A DNA stretch of 64,000 bases from Planctomycetaceae bacterium. GTDB taxonomy: Bacteria; Planctomycetota; Planctomycetia; Pirellulales; Pirellulaceae. Below the pieces are notes generated by a model, which saw only the letters and a list, made by a program, of their open reading frames with translations, searched no databases and was not told the DNA's origin. The first letter of the stretch is position 1. Each line of letters starts with the position of its first letter. Below are positions 1 to 8,062 of the stretch, piece by piece. A program made the translations under genes and the position numbers. Location: positions 1,984,001 to 2,048,000 of the forward strand of contig JACKHM010000001.1 of the NCBI GenBank assembly GCA_020638995.1, in the 5' to 3' direction.

Positions 1-311
1 GGGCAACGCATCTCCGACAAGTTGCCGGCGCCGATGTTGACGAGGTCAGCAACCCAACCCCAAGTGTCCATACATCCGTCACGCCGGAAGTCGCTCGCTC
101 CCGTGCACAACTGACCTTTCTTGTCGATCTCGGCAAACGACAAGAGACCAATGCCGATCTGACGCAAGTTATTCTTGCAGCTCGACGATCGAGCAGCCTC
201 GCGAGCTCTGGAGAGTGCAGGCAACAATAGGGCAACCAGAATGCCGATGATCATGATGACCACCAACAATTCGATCAACGTAAAACCTTTACTTTCTTTC
301 GTCTTTCTCAT
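1..311 (-). CDS. DUF1559 pilin-like protein, 3' end outside window (partial)
   Basis: About 103 N-terminal residues are visible; the rest lies beyond position 1. The protein opens with a short basic head and a prepilin-type signal (KGFTLIELLVVIMIIGILVA), with Glu five residues after the Gly-Phe cleavage point. It continues with AREAARSSSCKNNLRQIG, the segment that follows the helix in planctomycete DUF1559 proteins. The ATG at 311 has AGGAG about 9 nt upstream. Family knowledge: DUF1559 proteins are exported, pilin-like and present in tens of copies per planctomycete genome; their role is unknown. The next gene on the same strand (519-1622) is a paralogue with the same CTGA.D.KRDGC region, so this looks like a tandem duplication. 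Confidence 0.85.
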   Translation of the reverse strand, partial: MRKTKESKGFTLIELLVVIMIIGILVALLLPALSRAREAARSSSCKNNLRQIGIGLLSFAEIDKKGQLCTGASDFRRDGCMDTWGWVADLVNIGAGNLSEMRC

Positions 312-390
312 TACAATCAACTCCTGGGTTAGAGCAGCGTCAACTGCTCGAGTGGAACATTTCGATTTCACAAACCTAGTTTTTCTGGTG

Positions 391-424
391 GCGGCTGCAG
401 TAGTTTCGCAACTACCTCAGCCGC
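391..424 (-). terminator. hairpin between the two DUF1559 genes
   Basis: A 7-bp outer stem (GCGGCTG/CAGCCGC) and a 6-bp inner stem (GTAGTT/AACTAC) are separated by a 2x2 mismatch and closed by a 4-nt loop. It lies after the 519-1622 gene and before the 1-311 gene in the direction of transcription. No U-run follows on the minus strand, so it could be an attenuating or mRNA-processing hairpin rather than a classical terminator. Confidence 0.4.
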
Positions 425-518
425 TGCTCTTTTATTCGCCAGTCGCTTCTATGCGATACCGCCAAGTCACCTCCTTTCCGCTTGTCCAGCTGAAGCGTAT
501 GAGTACGGGTTCGACGCA

Positions 519-1622
519 TTAATTTCGCGGCAGATCCGTCAGGCTATAGTTGCTCTCCACAAGATCCGGTTGCATTTCAATCTCGTCGCTGAGATAGCCG
601 CCGACACCGGCTGGGAATCCGTTATTCAGGAGGTTATCCCCGTTGTCATCTGGGATCCGGCGGACACTGCCATCAGCGAACAAGATATTACAGTTCTGCT
701 TATGCACCGGGCCAAACCCTGTGTAATCTTGCAGTGTGCCTTTGGCCCACACGGCCCACCATCCGGCGGCGCCGGCCTTGGGCGTACCAACGCTGAATAC
801 GGGCACCGTAAAATCGGAGACCTTCTTCGGTCCACTGGTAAACGGAAACGCCGTTACAGTCCCAGCATCCACAGAGCCGACACTCAGTGCTAACGAACCC
901 GAAATCGCAGCATCGCCGAGAAGTGGAATTACCGAAGCAGAAACCGGCGATGTATCAACGTCCGTTCGACTCAAAGGACCCGTCGTCGAGTTGCGGGAAC
1001 GAATATCCACTCCACAACCGCTGACAAGTTCACGTAAGTTGCCACTGCCATCAATCGATGCGCCGCCGCGCACCAGAAACCAGCTCGCGGCATAATTCGT
1101 GTTGTAGTGCTTGTTGTAGATTTTCTCTTCGATAATCGACAAGCGAGCACTGCCAGGCGTTGTTGCAGCTAGCTCTCGACAAGCATTAACGACCATCGTG
1201 CCATCGAGAGCGGTCGACGGGTTGCTGCCGAGATAATCGACGCAACTACCGGCAGGAGCAAAGTTAATCAAGTCGTTGTAAGTCTCGCTAACTTCAGCTG
1301 GATTCGACGAACATAACATCTCTCCGACCACCATCCCATTGTTCACTAAATCAGCGACCCAGCCGATCTCGGTCACACAACCATCGCGTTTCCAATCGAA
1401 AGCTCCGGTACAGAGCCGGTCGTTGTGATGCTCGGCATGAACCATCAAGCCGACCCCAAATTGGCGCAGGTTATTTTGGCAGGCCGCGCTTCGCGCTGCC
1501 TCGCGTGCCGTATTGATTGCTGGCATCAACAATGCCACGAGCAAGCCGATAATCGATACAACAACAAGCATTTCGACAAGCGTGAAAGCGGTAGGGGAAC
1601 GTCGTCTTTGACTACGAAACAT
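519..1622 (-). CDS. DUF1559 domain pilin-like protein
   Basis: 367 residues from the ATG at 1622, which has an AGGAAGG Shine-Dalgarno; the longer frame to 1706 begins at TTG and puts an unlikely leader before the signal. Residues 1-40 are a prepilin-like signal (AFTLVEMLVVVSIIGLLVAL) followed by AREAARSAACQNNLRQFG. Near the C-terminus HKQNCNILFADG matches the H-X9-DG motif that ends DUF1559 proteins. The protein is expected to be exported by a type II secretion/pseudopilin route and to sit at the cell surface. Function is unknown for the family. It is a tandem paralogue of the partial gene at 1-311. Assignment to the family is firm; the role is not. Confidence 0.9.
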   Translation of the reverse strand: MFRSQRRRSPTAFTLVEMLVVVSIIGLLVALLMPAINTAREAARSAACQNNLRQFGVGLMVHAEHHNDRLCTGAFDWKRDGCVTEIGWVADLVNNGMVVGEMLCSSNPAEVSETYNDLINFAPAGSCVDYLGSNPSTALDGTMVVNACRELAATTPGSARLSIIEEKIYNKHYNTNYAASWFLVRGGASIDGSGNLRELVSGCGVDIRSRNSTTGPLSRTDVDTSPVSASVIPLLGDAAISGSLALSVGSVDAGTVTAFPFTSGPKKVSDFTVPVFSVGTPKAGAAGWWAVWAKGTLQDYTGFGPVHKQNCNILFADGSVRRIPDDNGDNLLNNGFPAGVGGYLSDEIEMQPDLVESNYSLTDLPRN

Positions 1623-1995
1623 AAGATCCTTCCTGAAATCAAACGCTTCGAGAACCTTGCAAGGACTCACACCTCGCTCCAACCGGCCTCGAATCATTAC
1701 GGCCAATTCTCGCGTCGCACGTAAAGCCGAGATGATTCGAAGATGAAATGCGAGTTACGCTTCCATGAACCTTTTTCGCATGTGGATGTGAATGTTCAAT
1801 GAAGAAGCCTTGACAGTTCTGATCGCACTCTCACACAAGAGCGATTGTGACCTGAATTGTGCAGCCGAGATGAGCTTCGCGTTAAGTTTTCGCGAAAGTC
1901 GTTCACTGCGTCTGTCCAGTTCGCGTCTTGATCGATAACATTCGACGCGCGTCGTAGTGCCTTTGCCCAAAGCTGCTGTGCTAGAGGAGACGATG
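1623..1995. other. intergenic region, no gene seen
   Basis: About 370 bases between a minus-strand DUF1559 gene and the plus-strand FHA gene, so it should hold two divergent promoters. I could not pick out a convincing -35/-10 pair, repeat or small ORF. Confidence 0.4.
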
Positions 1996-2664
1996 ATGAG
2001 CGTTAAACTGCGAGTCATCCACGGTGCCTTGAAGAAAAACGATCGGTTTCAGGTAACGGTTCCCGTTACAAAGACTCCCTTCGTTTTTGGCAGGTCCGCC
2101 GAGTGTGATATGCGTTGCCACAGTACCACGATCAGTCGCCGTCACTGCGAGATTCGCGTCACCGGATTCGACATCACCCTTGTCGATCTGAACAGTCGTA
2201 ACGGCGTTTGTGTTAACGGTCGTCGCGTAGAGGGCCAGCAGCCTTTGAAAACAGGCGATCGCATTGCCATCGGGAAACTGGAATTTGAGTTGGTCGTCGA
2301 AGCCCCCAAGCGACGAGCCGGTTTAGATCCTCTCGGCGACTCTGTGTGCGAGCTTCTCTTGGAGGCCGATCGGCGCGAGCCGGACACGCAATTCACAGAT
2401 TCTCGCTGGTACAAGATCGAACAGGTTGATCCTTATGAGGGTATGTCTGAAAAGGAAAGGTTACAGGCAAAAGCGAGGGCGAAGATCCCTGAGCAGAAAC
2501 GCCCTCAGAAGTTGCCCAAGCGAGTCGCCGAGAGCTCGGACATCGCAGTTCGTCAGACACTCGCCAAATACTCCCAGAGCGTCAAGCGATGCTACCGGCG
2601 ACCTCAAACTCCGCAATCAAGCACTGAAACCGCGGTTCTATCCGCCGAGGACACTCGGTATTAA
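1996..2664 (+). CDS. FHA domain protein
   Basis: 222 residues from the second of two adjacent ATGs (1993 and 1996); AGGAG at 1985-1989 gives better spacing to 1996. Residues about 5-95 form a forkhead-associated domain: FVFGRSAECDM (Gly-Arg-Ser), the core TTISRRHCEI (Ser..Arg-Arg-His) and DLNSRNGVCVNGRRV (Asn-Gly). These are the residues that grip phosphothreonine, so a phosphopeptide-binding role is well supported. The C-terminal 120 residues are Lys/Arg-rich, probably disordered and without a recognised domain. No kinase or phosphatase gene lies next to it. It ends 5 nt before a 24-bp inverted repeat that probably terminates transcription. Confidence 0.85.
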   Translation: MSVKLRVIHGALKKNDRFQVTVPVTKTPFVFGRSAECDMRCHSTTISRRHCEIRVTGFDITLVDLNSRNGVCVNGRRVEGQQPLKTGDRIAIGKLEFELVVEAPKRRAGLDPLGDSVCELLLEADRREPDTQFTDSRWYKIEQVDPYEGMSEKERLQAKARAKIPEQKRPQKLPKRVAESSDIAVRQTLAKYSQSVKRCYRRPQTPQSSTETAVLSAEDTRY

Positions 2665-2669
2665 ACCTA

Positions 2670-2769
2670 AGGAACACGGGAAAAACAACTTCGCTATATC
2701 TTCTGCTAATCATCCCACGGAGTGTGATGGCTACTTTGGTTTCGCCGAAGTTATTTTTCCCGTGTTCCT
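2670..2769. repeat. 24-bp inverted repeat with 52-nt spacer
   Basis: Arms at 2670-2693 and 2746-2769 are reverse complements in 23 of 24 positions (one C/A mismatch at 2687). Each arm contains an A5 or T5 run and CCCGTGTTCC. It sits between the end of the FHA gene and the convergent phnX gene, so it could be a large bidirectional terminator. The long arms and spacer would also fit a small palindromic repetitive element. Confidence 0.7.
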
Positions 2770-2867
2770 AAGCGATAACATCGACAGCATTGCGGGTCAG
2801 ATCGTCATACATATTCAAAACAGGAGCCGACCAAGAGCTCGCCATTGCGCGGGATGCAATCGTCGCG

Positions 2868-3656
2868 TCATTTCGAGTCGAGTTTGCCAAGCAGTTGGGG
2901 AAGTTCGGCTACGCTGCGAAGCAGATAGTCGGCTCCGGCTTCTTGGAACTGTCGACCAGCGGCATCTAGCCGCGACTCCAGTTCGTCGGGCAAGAGATTG
3001 TCAATCTCTGCACGAGTCAGCCCTAGCGCGTTGCCGGTCTGAGTAATCGCGATGGTCGATGCGCCAGCGTTCCGTCCGGCTACTATCCCAACAGGTGTGT
3101 CATCAACGACCAGGACAGAATCCATCGGATAGATCCCTAGCTCTTCTGCCGCGCGGAAATTCATCCACGGCGCGGGGCGGCCTGCGGCAACATCGTCCGA
3201 ACAGATGATCGCGTCCGGTGTATAACCTTCACTTGCCGCAAGCGGCATGACGACCTGCATCAGTTCGCGCGTGTAACCGGTGGTCGACCCGATCTTCATT
3301 CCCAATCGCCGGCACTCAGCCACAGCATCGGCGACTCCCGGAATCACGTCTGAGTGGTTTGCCAACGCGGCGATCTGCAAAGGCAGGAAGTCGTCGTACA
3401 TGCTTTGAACGTCCGCATCGGTTGGAAGTTCGCCGCGCGTGTCTTGCCACAGCTCGGCAACTCGCGGCATGTCAGCGATCGCAGCGATATGTTCGCGCTT
3501 CGATAACCCCATCGGTGCCCGCGCTTCGCGCTCGCTGATGTCGACACCACGACTTCGAAACACCTCGACGAACGCTCGCGCCGGGGCACAGCTTCCATAG
3601 TCGACTGTCGTACCTGCCCAGTCAAAAATCACCGCTCGGAAACGCGAAGTCGCCAT
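2868..3656 (-). CDS. phnX: phosphonoacetaldehyde hydrolase (phosphonatase)
   Basis: 262 residues from the ATG at 3656 with AAGGAT upstream. It is a HAD-superfamily enzyme that splits phosphonoacetaldehyde into acetaldehyde and phosphate. The HAD loop FDWAGTTVD gives the nucleophile Asp12 and the Ala14 that marks phosphonatases. Lys53 in MGLSKREHI falls at the position of the Schiff-base lysine of the Bacillus cereus enzyme. IGSTTGYTRE supplies the Ser/Thr motif and VVDDTPVG the acidic motif; CSDDVAAGRPAPWM is the usual PhnX signature. Length is normal. It is last of three minus-strand genes, 25 nt after the FAD oxidoreductase. No phnW transaminase is adjacent, so its substrate probably comes from the flavoenzyme. 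Cytoplasmic. Confidence 0.95.
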   Translation of the reverse strand: MATSRFRAVIFDWAGTTVDYGSCAPARAFVEVFRSRGVDISEREARAPMGLSKREHIAAIADMPRVAELWQDTRGELPTDADVQSMYDDFLPLQIAALANHSDVIPGVADAVAECRRLGMKIGSTTGYTRELMQVVMPLAASEGYTPDAIICSDDVAAGRPAPWMNFRAAEELGIYPMDSVLVVDDTPVGIVAGRNAGASTIAITQTGNALGLTRAEIDNLLPDELESRLDAAGRQFQEAGADYLLRSVAELPQLLGKLDSK

Positions 3657-3681
3657 GCTATATCCTTGTTGAAATTGGTAA

Positions 3682-4833
3682 CTACGGATCCCACCGTCGC
3701 CAACAGTGCTCGGCAAGCCCGAACGACATCGTCATGCCGCTGCCACCCAACCCAGTGCAAACATGCACATTCGGAGTTGGCTCGCACTCGAACCATGCGT
3801 TCGTAGGATGCTTGGCATAGATGCCGTTCCAACGCTGAGCAATCGTCCAATCCGGCAGTTGCATGACTTTTTTCAGTTCACGCAAGATCAAATCGTCAAT
3901 TTCCACCTTGTCGAACGGCTCGATTTGCGATCCATACTCGTGCGAATCGCCCAGCACGACTTCTCCAGCTTCGTTTTGGGACATCATGACATGAATCCCA
4001 AAACGGTCGAGCTCCGGTGTTTCTTCCGCGATGCGCCGTTGAAGTGCATTCAATGCGGAGCATACTTCAAAGTTACGATAGTGCCGTAGCGTCAAGCCGC
4101 TCGCCAAATGCGGTCCAATCCGCCAGCCGTTTCCTTGAACGCACGTCTTCAACATTTGCAGCTTGCAGCGTTTCATTCCCGATTCGTGAAAAGCGCTGGG
4201 TAACAGTGTTTCGAAATCCGAGCCGGAGCAGATAACAATGCGATCTGCTTCCCAACGACGACCATCGGAGCTGACCAGTCGTCCGCTTTCGATGTTAGTG
4301 ATTTGGGTTTGAAACTCGCATCGCACGCCAAAGATTTCCGCCAGCCATCGCGGAAGTTGATGAATCGCAACGCGTGGATTGACGCACATTTCGGTGGGAC
4401 TGAATAATCCGCCCAGCAACCCTTGCGGGTTTACGGCGGGCGACCGATCCAGAACTTGTTCCGGCGTGAGCCACGAGCACTTAAAACCAAGTGACCCCAA
4501 ACCAGGCGACTCTGCACGCTCGTGAAACTCTTGCAAGACATCAAATTCATCCGTGCGGTGTGCAAGATGTATCGAGCCACAAGGATTGACCCAGATTCCC
4601 GCGGACTCGGCGACTCGCAACCAGCGATGCCGACTTTCCAGTGCCATTTCGTGTAAGTCACCTGTCGGCTGGCCGATCGGCCAGATCATGCCGAAATTTC
4701 GGATCGACGCGCCTTGAGCCCGATCAGCTCGTTCAAAGACCGTCACGCGGTGCCCCCGTTCGGCGGCCGACCACGCGTGGGCCAGCCCGACGATTCCCGC
4801 CCCCACAACGGCGACTTCCGTTGCTAGAGTCAT
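3682..4833 (-). CDS. FAD-dependent oxidoreductase of phosphonate clusters (TIGR03364 type)
   Basis: 383 residues, D-amino-acid-oxidase (DAO) fold. The dinucleotide-binding motif VAVVGAGIVGLAHA lies at residues 8-21, followed by the Glu of VFERADRA that binds the ribose, and GGSGMTMSFGLA near the C-terminus closes the FAD site. Its position between a PhnZ-like gene (4-bp ATGA overlap) and phnX matches the TIGR03364 subfamily, named for its linkage to phosphonate degradation. Family knowledge, recalled without checking: some relatives oxidise aminoethylphosphonate-type amines to phosphonoacetaldehyde, which would feed PhnX. That fits the absence of phnW here but is inference. An oxidase of another amine is the alternative. 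Confidence 0.85.
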   Translation of the reverse strand: MTLATEVAVVGAGIVGLAHAWSAAERGHRVTVFERADRAQGASIRNFGMIWPIGQPTGDLHEMALESRHRWLRVAESAGIWVNPCGSIHLAHRTDEFDVLQEFHERAESPGLGSLGFKCSWLTPEQVLDRSPAVNPQGLLGGLFSPTEMCVNPRVAIHQLPRWLAEIFGVRCEFQTQITNIESGRLVSSDGRRWEADRIVICSGSDFETLLPSAFHESGMKRCKLQMLKTCVQGNGWRIGPHLASGLTLRHYRNFEVCSALNALQRRIAEETPELDRFGIHVMMSQNEAGEVVLGDSHEYGSQIEPFDKVEIDDLILRELKKVMQLPDWTIAQRWNGIYAKHPTNAWFECEPTPNVHVCTGLGGSGMTMSFGLAEHCWRRWDP

Positions 4834-5408
4834 CGGTTCAATTCCAACAACGCGCGGCGCACGTGAGTGAGAAAGTGATCGAGCGTTGGCGTCTCGGCAC
4901 CAACAATTTTCGCTTCATCATCCCATCCGCGAAGACGAACTGCTTCACGAAAGAATGGCTGTTCTTCGAAGTGAGTCGCTTCTTTGGTCGCCATCGGACC
5001 GCCCTGAATTTGCAAGCTCAATTGCGAGGCCGGGCTGAGCCGCATTCGATAGGTTGCGTCGATCGCACAAAGGTATCGCTTTGCCGCCACATGCATTTTG
5101 ACCGGCTCAGCCACAGGCATTCCAAAATATTCGTTCAACCACGTCGCACCCAATAACTCGTGCCGATCATCGACGCCGTTATGAGCAGCATTCTCGGGCA
5201 ATTCGTGCATCAAATGGCCGACATCATGCAGCAATGCGGCAACGATCAATACTGGGCCTGCCGCTTCAGCTTCGGCGAACGTCGCGGCCTGCAATGCATG
5301 CTCCAGCTGAGAAACCGCCTCACCGCCGTACCACGCCGATCCGCGGGATACAAATAGCGACTCGATTTGCTCGATTGTCGTGTCCGCATTTGGGGGAGTT
5401 GCTGACAT
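4830..5408 (-). CDS. phnZ: PhnZ-like HD-domain di-iron phosphonate oxygenase
   Basis: 192 residues. It is an HD-domain protein of the kind tied to phosphonate operons. PhnZ itself uses a mixed-valent di-iron centre and O2 to cleave (R)-1-hydroxy-2-aminoethylphosphonate to glycine and phosphate. Visible ligands are His37 (QLEHAL), His61-Asp62 (LLHDVGH), His83 and His106 (MHVAAKRYL). The lid residues of PhnZ are kept as Tyr27 and Glu30 in YGGE. HVAAKRYL and QGGPM match PhnZ closely. It is first in the minus-strand operon and overlaps the flavoenzyme by ATGA, so the two are translationally coupled. No phnY hydroxylase is in the window, so its source of hydroxylated substrate is unclear. Other HD oxygenase substrates are possible. 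Confidence 0.85.
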   Translation of the reverse strand: MSATPPNADTTIEQIESLFVSRGSAWYGGEAVSQLEHALQAATFAEAEAAGPVLIVAALLHDVGHLMHELPENAAHNGVDDRHELLGATWLNEYFGMPVAEPVKMHVAAKRYLCAIDATYRMRLSPASQLSLQIQGGPMATKEATHFEEQPFFREAVRLRGWDDEAKIVGAETPTLDHFLTHVRRALLELNR

Positions 5409-5515
5409 GGTGGAGATTTCGCTTCGAATCTTAATCTGAAATGCTGGTGTCGATGAGTATACTGTGTTCCCGTCGTACCGATAAGCGAAGTGACATCGAA
5501 AGATTTGGAAGCACG
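5409..5515. promoter_or_regulatory. divergent promoter region of the phosphonate locus
   Basis: A 107-bp gap lies between the outward-facing PhnZ-like gene and the DUF5690 transporter gene, so both arms must be driven from here or from inside a start region. No clear operator palindrome or Pho-box-like direct repeat could be made out. Inference from gene orientation only. Confidence 0.4.
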
Positions 5516-6817
5516 ATGAGCAACAAAGTGGATGCCGCGAGCCCCTTCAACAAACGAGATTCGTTTTGGGCATTATGGGCGGCCGCCGCTGCGTTCGTCA
5601 CCTATTTCTGCATGTACGGATTTCGAAAGCCATTCACAGCAGCCACTTTTGCTGGAAGCGATGTGTGGGGAGTTGATCTGAAAACTCTAATTGTGTCCAC
5701 GCAGGTGTTGGGGTACATGGTGTCGAAGTTTATCGGCATCAAAGTGATTTCCGAAATGCCGCCGCGACGCCGAGCCATTGCGATTCTCGTCTTGATCGCG
5801 CTGGCCGAATTGGCGCTCGCACTGTTCGGCGTCAGCCCGCGTCCCTGGAACACCGCCTGGCTGTTTTTCAATGGGCTGTCGCTGGGAATGGTGTTCGGAT
5901 TGGTGTTGGGATTTCTTGAAGGGCGGCGGCTCACGGAAGCGCTCACCGCGGGATTGTGCGCCAGCTTCATTCTCGCCGATGGGGTCACAAAGTCTGTCGG
6001 CAGCTGGTTGTTGGAGCGAGGCGTTACGGAGGACTGGATGCCGAGCGTTGCCGGACTGTTGTTTTTTGCTCCACTCTGCATCGGTGTAGCGATGTTATCC
6101 AGAATCCCGGTGCCAAATGATCACGACATCGCTGAGCGGACCGCACGCCAACAACTAAGCCGCGGCGAGCGTTGGTCGCTGTACGGCCGCTATGCTGGCG
6201 GCTTGTCAATGCTGATTATCATGTATCTGCTGCTTACAGTGATGCGCAGCGTCCGCGCGGACTTTGCACCCGAGTTGTGGCGCGGACTCGGCGAGCCCGC
6301 GGCCCCGGGCACGTTCACGCGCTCGGAATTACTGGTGGCCTTGGGGATTTTGCTGGCGAGTAGTTGCACGGTGCTTGTTCGCGACAACCGCGCTGCGTTC
6401 TTTGTTTCGCTCGGGACCTGCGGCTCCGGATTCTTACTCATCGGCAGCGCCCTCATCGGCCAGCAAACTCGAACGATCGGCGCCTTTCCATTCATGGTGA
6501 TGATTGGACTTGGGATGTATCTTCCTTACGTCGCCATGCACACGACGGTGTTCGAACGTTTGTTGGCAATGACTCGCGAGCGAGGCAACCTCGGCTTTCT
6601 GATGTATGTGGCTGATGCGTTCGGATATCTAGGGTATGTATTTGTGATGGTCACCCGCAACCTGTGGACGACGACGGGTGACTTTCTTCAGTTCTTCAGT
6701 TGGGTCTGCTGGCTGGCTACCGGATTGTCGCTGGTGTGTCTTTTGTTTAGTTGGCGATATTTTGCCGTCCGTGGTTCTCACCGAGGTGCTGCGGCCGTTG
6801 CGGAAGGGATTGCATGA
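5516..6817 (+). CDS. DUF5690 family major-facilitator-like membrane protein
   Basis: 433 residues from the ATG at 5516 (TTGGAAG upstream); the frame is open to 5441 but the leader is not protein-like. About twelve hydrophobic segments are visible, beginning with FWALWAAAAAFVTYFCMYGF, and RKPF after helix 1 and GLVLGFLEGRR in the first half are typical of the DUF5690 group of MFS-like carriers. It is divergent from phnZ and overlaps the alcohol dehydrogenase gene by ATGA. Its place in the locus suggests uptake of an aminophosphonate or related organophosphonate, in place of an ABC transporter. The substrate is inferred only from context. Inner membrane. Confidence 0.8.
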   Translation: MSNKVDAASPFNKRDSFWALWAAAAAFVTYFCMYGFRKPFTAATFAGSDVWGVDLKTLIVSTQVLGYMVSKFIGIKVISEMPPRRRAIAILVLIALAELALALFGVSPRPWNTAWLFFNGLSLGMVFGLVLGFLEGRRLTEALTAGLCASFILADGVTKSVGSWLLERGVTEDWMPSVAGLLFFAPLCIGVAMLSRIPVPNDHDIAERTARQQLSRGERWSLYGRYAGGLSMLIIMYLLLTVMRSVRADFAPELWRGLGEPAAPGTFTRSELLVALGILLASSCTVLVRDNRAAFFVSLGTCGSGFLLIGSALIGQQTRTIGAFPFMVMIGLGMYLPYVAMHTTVFERLLAMTRERGNLGFLMYVADAFGYLGYVFVMVTRNLWTTTGDFLQFFSWVCWLATGLSLVCLLFSWRYFAVRGSHRGAAAVAEGIA

Positions 6818-7905
6818 CGACATCGCTGGCGGCAATCTTTCATGGCTCAAAACAAGATCTTGAACTTCGTCGGATCGAGATCCCTCAGCCTATGCGCGGC
6901 GAGATTCTGGTTCGAGTATTGGGTTGTACGCTTTGTGGCAGTGACTTGCACACCTTTAGCGGCAAACGCGAGGTACCGGTCCCCACAATCTTGGGCCACG
7001 AAATCGTGGGCGAGGTGTGCGAGATCGGCGGCCCAGCAGTCGGTGGAACGGCGCGGGATCTTACCGGCCGTGAACTTCGGATTGGGGATCGAGTGGTGTG
7101 GTCGATCGTCGCGAGTTGCGGAGACTGTTTTTACTGCCTCCGCGGCTTGCCGCAAAAATGTCTAGCGGCCGTCAAATACGGCCACGAGCCGCTGCATCCC
7201 GGACGCGAGTTGACAGGTGGTTTGGCTGAGTATTGTTTGCTTGCGCCCGGCACTGCAATCGTGCGTTTACCGGACGAACTTCCGTTGTCCGTCGCTTGTC
7301 CGGCAAGCTGTGCCACCGCAACGATTTCCGCGGCGCTCGCCGCAGCCGGCGACGTGCGACAACGAAACATCTGCTTGTTCGGACTTGGTCTCTTGGGGCT
7401 AACTGCCAGCGCCATGTTGCGAGCCCGCGGCGCCGCCAACATCCTGTGCGTCGATGTCAACGAACGTCGACTCACACGAGCTCGGGAGTTCGGTGCGACG
7501 CACGTCTGTACGCCAAATGAGGTTGGCGCCCTAGCACGAGAAGTCACGGAAGGGCATGGGTTCGATAGCGTACTCGAATTGTCCGGCAGCCCATCGGCCT
7601 TTGCGAGCGGCTGGGACCTTGTCCGGCGAGGCGGCACGCTGGTGCTGGTCGGGTCGGTCTTTCCTACGCCACCAGTGTCGATTTCTCCCGAACAAGTTGT
7701 GCGCCGCAACATGACGATCCGCGGCGTCCACAACTATGCCCCTGAAGATTTATTACGTGCGGTTGAATTCCTCACGAATCACCATCACGACTTTCCCTTC
7801 GCGGAACTGGTTTCCGAATGGTTTCTTCTCGAATCGGTAACTCAAGCATTCCAGCGATGTCGCGACTCGGAACACATCCGAATTGGCGTTCACTCGCAGC
7901 CATAG
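6814..7905 (+). CDS. zinc-binding alcohol dehydrogenase of phosphonate clusters (TIGR03366 type)
   Basis: 363 residues from the ATG at 6814, which overlaps the transporter stop codon (ATGA) and has GGAAGGGA upstream; the frame continues to 6751 inside the transporter gene. It is a medium-chain dehydrogenase/reductase. Catalytic zinc residues are in GCTLCGSDLH and GHEIVGE, and the structural zinc site is CGDCFYCLRGLPQKC (four Cys). The NAD(P) fold begins at CLFGLGLLGLTASAML. The TIGR03366 subfamily was defined by linkage to phosphonate catabolism, which this locus matches. A likely job is reduction or oxidation of the aldehyde made by the pathway (acetaldehyde or phosphonoacetaldehyde). The substrate is inference. 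Cytoplasmic. Confidence 0.85.
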   Translation: MTTSLAAIFHGSKQDLELRRIEIPQPMRGEILVRVLGCTLCGSDLHTFSGKREVPVPTILGHEIVGEVCEIGGPAVGGTARDLTGRELRIGDRVVWSIVASCGDCFYCLRGLPQKCLAAVKYGHEPLHPGRELTGGLAEYCLLAPGTAIVRLPDELPLSVACPASCATATISAALAAAGDVRQRNICLFGLGLLGLTASAMLRARGAANILCVDVNERRLTRAREFGATHVCTPNEVGALAREVTEGHGFDSVLELSGSPSAFASGWDLVRRGGTLVLVGSVFPTPPVSISPEQVVRRNMTIRGVHNYAPEDLLRAVEFLTNHHHDFPFAELVSEWFLLESVTQAFQRCRDSEHIRIGVHSQP

Positions 7906-8062
7906 TCGAAGTGTTTCCTGAGCTCACCGATAGTAACTTTTAGAGTAGGAGCCAGTTGCTGCACGCAGGTAACTGCTAAACTTGGTCTCGAATCGAATTG
8001 CATTGCGCAAATTGCACCTCTAAGATCATGGCTCCATCTACCAACCTTAGGAGTTGATCGTC

